DNA of 64,000 nucleotides from an uncultured delta proteobacterium. Lineage in GTDB: Bacteria; Myxococcota; Myxococcia; Myxococcales; 40CM-4-68-19. The position numbers and the translations under genes were made by a program. The stretch covers positions 210,249 through 274,248 of the forward strand of contig CAIWCD010000014.1 in assembly GCA_903911145.1 (NCBI GenBank), read 5' to 3'. This document shows, one piece after another, positions 33,921 through 42,362 of the stretch. The notes beneath the pieces were generated by a model. It had not been told where the DNA came from. It did not search any database and was given only the letters and a program-made list of their open reading frames with translations. Numbering within the stretch: position 1 is the first letter of the stretch; every line of letters begins with the position of its first letter.

Positions 33921-36199
33921 TGAAACGCATACCAGCGCTGTTTGCGCTCCTCCTGGCTGGTTGTCTCCATCGGGTTCCGCCGCAGCATCTCGCGCAGCCG
34001 GTGCCGATCGCGGTGGCGATGCTCGAGGACCGCGGCGGCGAAACGCGCGCCTTGCCGGACGACGTCCGCGCCCGCGTTGCGCAGGAACTGGACGAGAGAA
34101 ATCTCATTGTGCGGGAGATTGCGCCGGAGCCGCTCCTGGGAGGCGCGAGAAACTCGCAGCAGCGATTCGCGGCATTGCAGGCCGCGTCCGGCGATGCGGC
34201 GTTTGCGCTGCTGGTTGAGACGCGGGTCGCCTATTACGATCTCTTGGAAGGTCAATACCGCTGGGTGATCTACGCGAAAATCACCGCAGGTCGCCGTGGC
34301 GCGCAACTCCAGCCCGCGATCGATGATTCCGATATCCCCGTGTTTCTCCTCTTCGACCACGAGCGGGAAGATGAGGCGCTCAAGCAGGCTTCGCGGATTC
34401 TCGCGGAGAAGGCGGCGGCGCTGCTGGATGGTTTTATTGCTCCGGCGGCCAGCCCGCACAGTGATGCAGCGGCGCTGCCGGCGAGCCGGGCGGGGCAGGC
34501 CTCGCCCGACGGCGTGCGCGGGCTCGGGAATATCTATTTCGTCCTCGTCGATCGCTTTGCGGCGGGTCAGACGACGCCGACGGGTGCGATCGATCGCGCA
34601 GACCCGGAGGCGTTTCACGGAGGCGATCTGCAGGGAGTTGTCGCCCGTCTCGACGAACTGCAATCGCTCGGCGTGAAGACGGTCTGGCTCTCGCCCGTCT
34701 TTGCCTCGCGGCAGGAGAAGTTCGTTTCTCACGGCGCTTATCACGGCTATTGGGTCGAGGATATCAATCGGATCGAGCCGCGGTTCGGGGACGTCGCGAC
34801 GCTGCAGAAGCTTTCGAGCGAGCTGCATCGGCGGGGAATGAAGCTCATGCTGGATCTGGTGCTCAATCACGTCGCGTTTGATTCGCCGCTGCTTGCTGCG
34901 CATCCCGACTGGTTTCATCACCAGGGTTCGATCCAGGATTGGAACAGCCGTGAGCAGCTTGAGCAGCGCGACGTCGATGGGCTTCCCGATCTCGCGCAGG
35001 AGAATGAGGAGGTCTATCGATATCTCGCGGACGCTTCGATTCATTGGATCGACAGCGTGCACCCGGATGGATTTCGTCTCGACGCGGTCAAGCATGTGCC
35101 AACCACGTTCTGGCGGCGCTTTAATGCGGAGATGCGCGCGCACGCGGGGCCGCAGTTTCTTCTCCTCGGGGAGGCGCTCGAAGGAGATCCTGTAAAGCTC
35201 GCGCAGGTCGGCCGTGAGGGTGGATTCGATTCCCTGTTTGATTTCCCGCTCTCGTATGCGCTCGGCGATCTCTTCTGCAAGGGCGCGGCGCCGGAGCGGC
35301 TCGCGGCGATTATTTCTCTCGATCGTCTCTATCCCGACGCCGCTGCGCTGGTGGGGGTCGTGGATAACCACGACCTGCCGCGGATCACTTCGCTCTGCGG
35401 AAACGATGAAGGCAAGGTCGCGCAGGCGCTGGCCGCGCTCGCGTTTCTCCGCGCGGTACCTGCGATTCAATATGGGACCGAGGCCGCATTGTCGGGGATG
35501 ACGGAGCCGGGCAATCGCGGGGATCTTTTTGAACGCACCGATGCGCATGCCCGCGCTGGCGTGCAGGCTGCACTGGCGGCGGGCGAGCAGATGGCCGCGC
35601 TGACGCATCAGCGCGCGATTCCGTTGGCGGCTGGCAGCGGCGCAATCGCGCTCGCCCGCGTCGAAGGGGATCGCGCGGCGTTGCTGCTGTATGCCCGCGC
35701 TGGCGCACACGTGCCGTCGCTTGCCGAGTTGATTCCCGCGCAGGCGGGAGCGCGCATTGAGCGCTGTTCTTCGTGGACGCTTCCTTCTTCGGCGGGCTTA
35801 CCGTGCGCAGGAGAGAGCGCACCGGAAGAAGTGCGCATCTATTGGCTGCGCTCCGCACGCAGCGACGGCTTCGCAGACCTCCTGCACGAGGCTCCGCTGC
35901 GACAGCTCCGCTTCGCGCTCGACTCAAATCCTGCAGGTGAATCGACGGGAGCTTATTACCTCGCTGGGGCCGGTCCCGAATTGGGCGATTGGGATCCAAC
36001 GCAGGCGATCGGTCCGCTCCCACGCGGAGCGGCCGCGGCACCGGTGACCATTCAACTTCCATCCCGCTCGGTCGCTGAATACAAGCTGATCCTCAAGCGG
36101 CCTGACGGCAGCGTTCAATGGGAGAGCGGCCCCGATCGGTTCCTCTTCGTCTCCTCGGCAAACGGCCCGCTCGAGGTCCGCGTCGCATGGCGCACCTGA
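33920..36199 (+). CDS. Lipoprotein alpha-amylase, GH13 with C-terminal CBM20
   Basis: 759-residue lipoprotein (lipobox LLAGC at about residue 15). Residues about 20-175 form an N-terminal domain with no family I can name (VPIAVAMLEDRGGETRALPD). The GH13 barrel runs from about 200 to 600 with GVKTVWLSPVF, region I LDLVLNHV, region II GFRLDAVKHV with nucleophile Asp388, acid Glu418 in LLLGEALEG, and Asp485 in VVDNHD. A starch-binding CBM20 follows from about 660 (TGAYYLAGAGPELGDWDP). All catalytic residues are present. The start shares one base with the porin stop (TAATG). Together with the isoamylase it would release maltodextrins at the cell surface or in the periplasm. Confidence 0.9.
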   Translation: MKRIPALFALLLAGCLHRVPPQHLAQPVPIAVAMLEDRGGETRALPDDVRARVAQELDERNLIVREIAPEPLLGGARNSQQRFAALQAASGDAAFALLVETRVAYYDLLEGQYRWVIYAKITAGRRGAQLQPAIDDSDIPVFLLFDHEREDEALKQASRILAEKAAALLDGFIAPAASPHSDAAALPASRAGQASPDGVRGLGNIYFVLVDRFAAGQTTPTGAIDRADPEAFHGGDLQGVVARLDELQSLGVKTVWLSPVFASRQEKFVSHGAYHGYWVEDINRIEPRFGDVATLQKLSSELHRRGMKLMLDLVLNHVAFDSPLLAAHPDWFHHQGSIQDWNSREQLEQRDVDGLPDLAQENEEVYRYLADASIHWIDSVHPDGFRLDAVKHVPTTFWRRFNAEMRAHAGPQFLLLGEALEGDPVKLAQVGREGGFDSLFDFPLSYALGDLFCKGAAPERLAAIISLDRLYPDAAALVGVVDNHDLPRITSLCGNDEGKVAQALAALAFLRAVPAIQYGTEAALSGMTEPGNRGDLFERTDAHARAGVQAALAAGEQMAALTHQRAIPLAAGSGAIALARVEGDRAALLLYARAGAHVPSLAELIPAQAGARIERCSSWTLPSSAGLPCAGESAPEEVRIYWLRSARSDGFADLLHEAPLRQLRFALDSNPAGESTGAYYLAGAGPELGDWDPTQAIGPLPRGAAAAPVTIQLPSRSVAEYKLILKRPDGSVQWESGPDRFLFVSSANGPLEVRVAWRT

Positions 36200-36218
36200 T
36201 CATCGTCCGGAGGAATGC

Positions 36219-37283
36219 GTGACCGACGTTGCCCTGCGCGGAGTGCACAAGTCCTTCGGTGAGAATCCAATCGTCCGCGGGATCGATCTCGACGTGCGCG
36301 CCGGGGAGTTCACCGTGCTCGTCGGTCCCAGCGGCTGCGGCAAGACCACGCTGCTGCGCTTGATTGCCGGGCTCGAGCAGCCCGATGCGGGTGATATCCT
36401 GATTGGCGGTAAGCGAGTCAACGACGCGCCGCCAAGGGAGCGTGGCGTCGGGATGGTCTTTCAGAGCTATGCGCTCTATCCGCATATGACGGTGCGCGAG
36501 AATCTCGCGTTCGCATTGAATCTGCGCGGGACTTCGCGTGTGGAGATCGAGCAACGCGTGCGCGAGGTCGCGGAGATGCTCGAGTTGATGCCGCTGCTCG
36601 ATCGCAAGCCCAAACAGCTCTCGGGCGGGCAGCGCCAGCGCGTGGCGATCGGGCGGGCGATTGTTCGTCGGCCGGACGTATTTCTCCTCGATGAGCCGCT
36701 CTCGAATCTCGATGCGGCCCTGCGCGTGCAGATGCGCGGAGAGCTCGCCCGGCTGCACCAGCGATTGAAGTCGACGATTGTCTACGTCACGCACGATCAG
36801 GTCGAGGCGATGACGCTGGCGACGCGATTGGCCGTGTTTGATCAAGGCAAACTTCAGCAGCACGGTGCGCCGCTCGAGCTCTATCGCCGCCCCGCCAATC
36901 GGTTCGTCGCGGCCTTTCTCGGCTCGCCGGCGATGAACTTCCTGCGCGGTCGTTATTCCAATGGCCATCTTGCCGGCGATGGCTTCAACGTGCCGATCGG
37001 CGCTCTGTCGGCGACATTCGACGGCCGTGATCTACTGGTCGGAATTCGTCCGCAGGCGATGACGCTGGCTGGCCCGGACGCTGCCGTGTTGCGCGGCGAA
37101 ATCGAAGCGATTGAGCGTCTTGGAAATGAAGGCTTTGCTTATCTCAAGACGCCCGCGGGTCCTCTCGTCGCCCGGTTTGATGGCGGCGGCGCGGAGTTGG
37201 CGGTCGGCGCGAATGCAGGCGTGCAGCTGGCGCCAGAGTCGCTGCACCTCTTTGATGCGGTGAGCGAAGAGGCGCTCGCCTGA
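36219..37283 (+). CDS. malK: Maltodextrin ABC transporter ATP-binding protein, MalK type
   Basis: ATPase of the sugar importer, 354 residues. Walker A GPSGCGKT is at 36-43, Q loop Gln82, signature LSGGQ at 134-138, Walker B FLLDEP at 155-160 and the His switch in YVTHDQVEA. The C-terminal TOBE-like regulatory region (about 240-345) marks the MalK/UgpC group (CUT1), used for oligosaccharides. GTG start preceded by GGAGG. The neighbours are amylase, porin and the permease genes; the substrate is therefore inferred as maltodextrins. Confidence 0.92.
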   Translation: MTDVALRGVHKSFGENPIVRGIDLDVRAGEFTVLVGPSGCGKTTLLRLIAGLEQPDAGDILIGGKRVNDAPPRERGVGMVFQSYALYPHMTVRENLAFALNLRGTSRVEIEQRVREVAEMLELMPLLDRKPKQLSGGQRQRVAIGRAIVRRPDVFLLDEPLSNLDAALRVQMRGELARLHQRLKSTIVYVTHDQVEAMTLATRLAVFDQGKLQQHGAPLELYRRPANRFVAAFLGSPAMNFLRGRYSNGHLAGDGFNVPIGALSATFDGRDLLVGIRPQAMTLAGPDAAVLRGEIEAIERLGNEGFAYLKTPAGPLVARFDGGGAELAVGANAGVQLAPESLHLFDAVSEEALA

Positions 37284-39505
37284 TGCGCGCGGCTGCACTG
37301 CTTGCGCTGCTCGCGAGCCTTGTCGCGGGGAGCAGCGCGCCGGTCGCGGCCGAACCGTTGGCCGACACGCGCGCGCGGGTGCTGGTGTGGCACGCATACC
37401 GGGCCGCCGAAGAGCAGGCCTTATTGGAGTTAATCGCCAGGTTTAATGCATCGCAGTCGACTTATCGCGCGGAGGCGCTCGCGCTTCCCTATGACGCCTA
37501 TGCGAGCAAGCTGACGGCAGCCATTCCAACCGGCCATGGACCGGATCTGTTCGTCTTCTCGCAAGAGAGAATGGCGGTCTGGGCGCGCGACGAGCTGCTC
37601 GCTCCACTGGACGAAGATGCGATCGAAAGCGGCAGGGAGTTTCCGCAGGCGGCGCTTGCGGCGCTGCGCAGCGGCGGGCATCTCTACGGTCTGCCGCTCT
37701 CGATGAAGTGCGATGCGCTCTATTACAACCGGGCATTGATTCAGACTCCGCCGACGACGTCGGATGAACTCGAAGCGCTGGCCATTCGCAATACCGATCG
37801 CGCTGCGGGCCGATATGGGCTCGCCTATGAGGCCAACGATTTCTTTCATCACGCCGCCTGGCTGCACGGATATGGCGGGCAGATCTTCGCGGAGCCCACG
37901 CATCGTCCGCAGCTTGACTCCTCGCAGGCGATCGCGGCGCTCGCGTTTGTCCGCCACCTCGCGCTCGAGGACCGCGCGTTGCCGGAGGAGCCGAGCGGGA
38001 CACTGGTGGCGCAGTTGTTTAATGCGGGTAAGGCCGCGATGGTGATTAACGGGCCCTGGTTTGCTGGCGAAGTGCAGGGCGTTTCCTATGGCATTGCGCC
38101 GCTGCCGATTGTATCGGCGACCGGGCTTCCAGCGGCGCCATTGCTCACCGTGGAAGCCGCGTTGGTATCAAGTCGCTCGCCAGTTCAGGCCGGCGCGAAG
38201 GCCCTCGCGCGCTTTCTCGTTTCAACCGAGGGTGCCGCGCTGCGCGCGCGGGTGGGTCGGCAGGTCGTCGCGACCCGCTCGGCTTATACCTTCCCGGATA
38301 TTGGAAATGATCCGCTCCTGACCGCCTTCCGCGCCGCTTCCGAGAAGGCGGTGCCGATGGACAACAGCCCTGCAATGCTCTCGGTCTGGGAACCGGAGAA
38401 GCGTGCTCTCGTCTCGGTGCTCAGTGGAGCGAATAGCCCGACCGCGGCGTTGGCGCAGGCGCAGCGGCGCATGCTTGCGATGACGCGAATATCGCCGCCT
38501 GTGCAGTCCCCGTGGCCCTATGCGGCGATTGCCGCGATGATTTCGATTGCCTGGCTTGCGTGGCGCCGACGACTGTCGTTGAAGCGCGTGACCGCGCGCG
38601 TGTCGACCCGGCGCGGAGAGTTGATGCGCGCGATCCTCTATTGCGCGCCCGCTGCCTCCTCGATTCTCGTCCTCGTGCTGGTCCCGTTCGCCATCGGCAT
38701 CGGGCTTTCGTTCTTCCATCGCGCAGACGGGCATTACACGTTTGTCGGCCTCGCCAACTTCATCGATATCCTCGCATCGCGCGACTATCGCGTCAGCGAG
38801 CCGATGAGCTTCTGGTTCACGCTCGCGGTGACACTGCTCTGGACCGTCGTGAATGTCGCGTTCCACGTCTCCATCGGGCTCGGGCTTGCGCTCCTCTTGA
38901 AGAATCCGCTGCTGCGCTTCAAAGGGGTCTATCGCGTCCTCCTGGTTATTCCCTGGGCCATCCCGAACTACATCACTGCGCTGGTGTGGAAGGGAATGTT
39001 CCATCGCCAGTTCGGCGCGATCAGCGCGCTCTTGTCGGCGCTCCATATCCAGCCGGTATCCTGGTTCACCGGGTTCTCGACCGCCTTCGCGGCCAATGTC
39101 ATGACCAATACCTGGCTTGGGTTTCCCTTCATGATGGTGGTCGCGCTGGGCGCGCTGCAGAGCATTCCGCAGGATCTCTATGAGGCCGCTGATGTCGACG
39201 GCGCCTCGGCCTGGGCGCAGTTCCGCCACATCACGCTGCCGCTGCTCAAGCCTGCGCTGCTCCCCGCGATCATCCTCGGCGCGGTGTGGACGTTTAATAT
39301 GTTCAACATTGTCTATCTCGTCTCGGGCGGCGAGCCCGGTGGTTCAACCGATATCCTCGTCTCCGAGGCTTATCGTTGGGCATTCCAACGCAATGAGCAG
39401 TTCGGATTTGCCGCGGCCTATTCCACTCTCATCTTCCTCTTCCTGCTCGGTTGGTCGGCGATCAGCCGGCGAATCGCCCGCGAGCAACCGTTGGAGAACG
39501 CATGA
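37283..39505 (+). CDS. Fused maltodextrin-binding protein and MalF-type permease
   Basis: 740-residue fusion of two parts normally encoded separately. Residues about 1-23 are a signal sequence, about 30-400 a class I solute-binding protein (RVLVWHAYRAAEEQALLELI, then DLFVFSQERMAVWARD and AAMVINGPWFAGEVQGVSYG), a single membrane helix at about 410-428, and then about 447-740 a MalF-like permease with several helices and the EAA loop EAADVDGASAWAQFRHITLP near 632. Thus one binding protein is tethered to each transporter in the periplasm. No separate binding protein gene is seen. One-base overlap with malK (TGATG) and a four-base overlap with malG. Confidence 0.9.
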   Translation: MRAAALLALLASLVAGSSAPVAAEPLADTRARVLVWHAYRAAEEQALLELIARFNASQSTYRAEALALPYDAYASKLTAAIPTGHGPDLFVFSQERMAVWARDELLAPLDEDAIESGREFPQAALAALRSGGHLYGLPLSMKCDALYYNRALIQTPPTTSDELEALAIRNTDRAAGRYGLAYEANDFFHHAAWLHGYGGQIFAEPTHRPQLDSSQAIAALAFVRHLALEDRALPEEPSGTLVAQLFNAGKAAMVINGPWFAGEVQGVSYGIAPLPIVSATGLPAAPLLTVEAALVSSRSPVQAGAKALARFLVSTEGAALRARVGRQVVATRSAYTFPDIGNDPLLTAFRAASEKAVPMDNSPAMLSVWEPEKRALVSVLSGANSPTAALAQAQRRMLAMTRISPPVQSPWPYAAIAAMISIAWLAWRRRLSLKRVTARVSTRRGELMRAILYCAPAASSILVLVLVPFAIGIGLSFFHRADGHYTFVGLANFIDILASRDYRVSEPMSFWFTLAVTLLWTVVNVAFHVSIGLGLALLLKNPLLRFKGVYRVLLVIPWAIPNYITALVWKGMFHRQFGAISALLSALHIQPVSWFTGFSTAFAANVMTNTWLGFPFMMVVALGALQSIPQDLYEAADVDGASAWAQFRHITLPLLKPALLPAIILGAVWTFNMFNIVYLVSGGEPGGSTDILVSEAYRWAFQRNEQFGFAAAYSTLIFLFLLGWSAISRRIAREQPLENA

Positions 39506-40356
39506 GCCGCGTGAAGCAGCGTCCCGGCGCGCTGGCTGTCCACCTGTTATTGATTCCCGTCTGCGCGCTGACGCTCTATCCGGTGCTCTGGGTGATTGGC
39601 CTGGCATTAACGCCACACTCGGCCCATCTCTCCGCCGGGCTCTGGCCGCTGCCTGCACACGCAAGCCTGATCCATGTGCGCGAGCTGCTCTCCTCCCGCA
39701 ATTCCAGCGGCGAGCTGATCTTCATCCGCCAGTTGATCAACAGCCTGGTCGTGGCGACCGCGACCACGGCGGTCGGCGTGACGTTGTCGGTAACGGCGGC
39801 CTTCGCGCTATCCCGCTTTTCCTTTCCCGGTCGCCAACTGGGAATGAGCACGCTGCTGGCGACGCAGATGTTCCCAGCGACGATGATGTCAGTGCCGCTC
39901 TATGCAATCCTCAATCGCCTGCACCTGCTTGATAGTCTCGCGGGATTAACCATCGTCTATGCGACGACCGCGATTCCCTTCTGTGTCTGGATGCTCAAGG
40001 GATACTTCGATACCATTCCCCGCGAACTCGAAGAGGCGGCGCTGGTGGATGGCGCGACGCAGGGGCAGATTTTTCTGCGCGTCGTCCTTCCTCTTGCGCG
40101 GCCCGCGCTGGCAGTGACTGCGCTCTTCTCGTTCATGACGGCGTGGAATGAGTTTGTTCTCGCCGCGACATTTATCGACGACCAGACGCGCTTCACCTTG
40201 CCGGTCGCGTTGCAGCGATTGGTTGGCGAATACCAGACCGAATGGGGCCAGTTCGCGGCCGGCGCGCTGCTCGTCTCCGCTCCGGTCATGCTGGTCTTTT
40301 TTGCGCTGCAGAAGCATCTTGTCGGCGGGCTGACTGCTGGAGGAGTTAAGGGATGA
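39502..40356 (+). CDS. malG: Maltodextrin ABC transporter permease, MalG type
   Basis: 284-residue integral membrane permease. It has six predicted helices, with PVLWVIGLALTP near the start, the FSFPGRQLGMSTLLATQMFP segment typical of MalG, and the EAA loop EEAALVDGATQGQIFLRVVL. The start ATG overlaps the stop of the fused MalE-MalF gene (ATGA). It ends in a short GGLTAGGVKG tail, as is usual for MalG proteins. With the fused gene it forms the two-permease core. Confidence 0.93.
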   Translation: MSRVKQRPGALAVHLLLIPVCALTLYPVLWVIGLALTPHSAHLSAGLWPLPAHASLIHVRELLSSRNSSGELIFIRQLINSLVVATATTAVGVTLSVTAAFALSRFSFPGRQLGMSTLLATQMFPATMMSVPLYAILNRLHLLDSLAGLTIVYATTAIPFCVWMLKGYFDTIPRELEEAALVDGATQGQIFLRVVLPLARPALAVTALFSFMTAWNEFVLAATFIDDQTRFTLPVALQRLVGEYQTEWGQFAAGALLVSAPVMLVFFALQKHLVGGLTAGGVKG

Positions 40357-42308
40357 GACGCGCAATTGCAATTTCGGCACTCTGCGTATTGGTCGTCTCG
40401 TGCAGTCGCGATCTCGACTTCCCAGCGACACTGCAACTGGGGAATAGCTGCGCAGAAAATGGGCGGTGCGCGAGCAATGCCTGCGTGGATGGTGTCTGCT
40501 GCGAGGCTCCTTGCGCGACGAACGAGACCTGTGCGAGGCCGGGGGCGCAAGGGCATTGCGAGCCGAAGCAACTCGGCGATGCCTGCGCAAGTGCAGCGAA
40601 CTGCCCGGGCGGCGCTTATTGCGTAACGAACTATGCGGCAATCGCGCTCGACGGCGGGAGTGGCGACGGAGGCGCGCCGGGAGTCTGCTGCGATACCGCG
40701 TGCGACGGCGGGTGCATGACCTGCACGGCGGCGTCCGGTCCTCCTGGGACCTGCGTGCCGCAGGCGGATAACCAGGACGAGAGGAACTATTGCGGATACT
40801 GCAATGCCTGTTTCGATGGCGCATGCGCGCCTGCTGTTGCCGGGACGAATCCGAATGCGTCGTCGTGCAGCGACGGTAGGGTCTGCAACATGGATCAGTT
40901 CTGCGCGGTCGCTCTCGGATTGACTTGCCAACAGGACATTGATTGCGCCGTCGGGAATTGCCTGTTGGGCAGCTGCGTCGAGATATTGCGCGAAGAGGTC
41001 TGGTCGCCGCAGATGTCGCAGCTGGCCGATAACCGAATTGCGATGGGTCTCGCGCAGAGTGTGAGCGGCTCGATCGCGGTACTCTATGCAGAGCAGACGG
41101 TTACGCCGGGGCAGGGCGACACAGCACCCGACCCGAGAGAAAATGACGCGTGGTTGGCCGGTCGCAGCGCCGATGGAGGCTGGAGCGCTGCCCCTCTGTT
41201 TCGGGATCTTGCCTTCTATTGGAATTGGACTCCTCCGTATCCGCCCGTCAACGCGGCGGTCGAATCTATCGGCGATTCATTTGTCGTCGTCGGGTCCTCG
41301 TGGAGTGCCGAGGGCGTCGATGGTTTTGGCTGCGCAGCGAGCGCGGATGCTGGAAGCGCAGTCGGCGCGTTGCCGTGTGGTGTCGTCTTTTGGCTGGTTG
41401 CCCCGAGCGGTCAACTCAGCGCGCTTCACGCGCTGGATGGCAATGTGCGGACCATCGGTCATATCGAGCTGCATCGTCCCGGGCCAGGGCGCATCGTTGC
41501 GTTCTATTCGGCTGCGGAGGCAAGCGCGACAGAAGCGAGGCCCGCCCGTTCTGTGTTTGTCCAGGCAGGAGCTCCGAGAACGGATGGCGGAGTCGGCTGG
41601 TCGCCAATTGGGTCTGTCGAGGTGAGCGACGGCGGAAATGGCTCTGCGTATTGGGGTGCGACGGTGCTCGGGGACTCCGCCTATGTGTTCGACGCCGACT
41701 CCAACAGCGATGCGGATACGATTCCATTACAGACGCACCGCATCGCCGAAGGAAACGTATTCCCTGAGGACAGCTATTTGTTGGATGGAACGCTATGCGG
41801 CGCAGCCGCCGTGATTTCGATTTCAGTCGTGCCGCTGGATGCCGATTCCGGTGGTGGTCATTCGACGATCTTGCTCTCGGTGAGTTGCCGGCAAGCTGGC
41901 GTCATGATGATGGCCCCTCTGCTGTTGCGATATGACCCCGACGCACCGACTGGCTCGCAGTTTCAGGCCCTGTTCGCAGCATCTGCCAGCGATGCTGGGC
42001 ATGTGGAGTTGCACCCTGCTGGTCGATATGTTTCCGACGGAGGCGCATTCGACGCCTTTCTTGCGGCTGGGAAATATGACAACGACCCGAACCAATATCA
42101 GCTCGAGCTTGGCTCAATCAGTGAATCGACCGGTGCCTTGTCGTCGATGCCGATCTGGACGCCTCTGGGCGCGAGTGATCTCGGCAGTCTGAGCGCGGGA
42201 ATGATCGATGGGATGCCCGCCGCGGAGGTGATCAGCGGCACGCAGGGCGTGGATTTCGGCAGCAGCGCATCCGCGACACAGATCGAGCTCGTGCGGTTCG
42301 CCCACTAA
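40353..42308 (+). CDS. Cys-rich lipoprotein of unknown function at the end of the maltodextrin operon
   Basis: 651-residue lipoprotein (signal ISALCVLVVSCS). Residues about 30-215 hold more than 25 cysteines in repeated spacing (CASNACVDGVCCEAPC; CCDTACDGGCMTCTA; CNACFDGACAP), the type seen in many myxobacterial surface lipoproteins. The rest (about 220-650) has few cysteines, is rich in Gly/Ser/Ala and beta-strand-like segments, and may be a propeller or repeat fold; I recognise no family. Start overlaps malG by four bases, so it belongs to the operon. A glucan-binding surface role is an inference from position. Confidence 0.75.
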   Translation: MRRAIAISALCVLVVSCSRDLDFPATLQLGNSCAENGRCASNACVDGVCCEAPCATNETCARPGAQGHCEPKQLGDACASAANCPGGAYCVTNYAAIALDGGSGDGGAPGVCCDTACDGGCMTCTAASGPPGTCVPQADNQDERNYCGYCNACFDGACAPAVAGTNPNASSCSDGRVCNMDQFCAVALGLTCQQDIDCAVGNCLLGSCVEILREEVWSPQMSQLADNRIAMGLAQSVSGSIAVLYAEQTVTPGQGDTAPDPRENDAWLAGRSADGGWSAAPLFRDLAFYWNWTPPYPPVNAAVESIGDSFVVVGSSWSAEGVDGFGCAASADAGSAVGALPCGVVFWLVAPSGQLSALHALDGNVRTIGHIELHRPGPGRIVAFYSAAEASATEARPARSVFVQAGAPRTDGGVGWSPIGSVEVSDGGNGSAYWGATVLGDSAYVFDADSNSDADTIPLQTHRIAEGNVFPEDSYLLDGTLCGAAAVISISVVPLDADSGGGHSTILLSVSCRQAGVMMMAPLLLRYDPDAPTGSQFQALFAASASDAGHVELHPAGRYVSDGGAFDAFLAAGKYDNDPNQYQLELGSISESTGALSSMPIWTPLGASDLGSLSAGMIDGMPAAEVISGTQGVDFGSSASATQIELVRFAH

Positions 42309-42362
42309 TCATCAGGCGCCGGGCGCGCAACACGCGCACGTCCCGCGCTCGCTTCGATTCGC

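Noticed and set aside
42309..42362. Terminator between the Cys-rich lipoprotein gene and uvrA
   Set aside because: Only five-base stems in a very GC-rich stretch and no T run.
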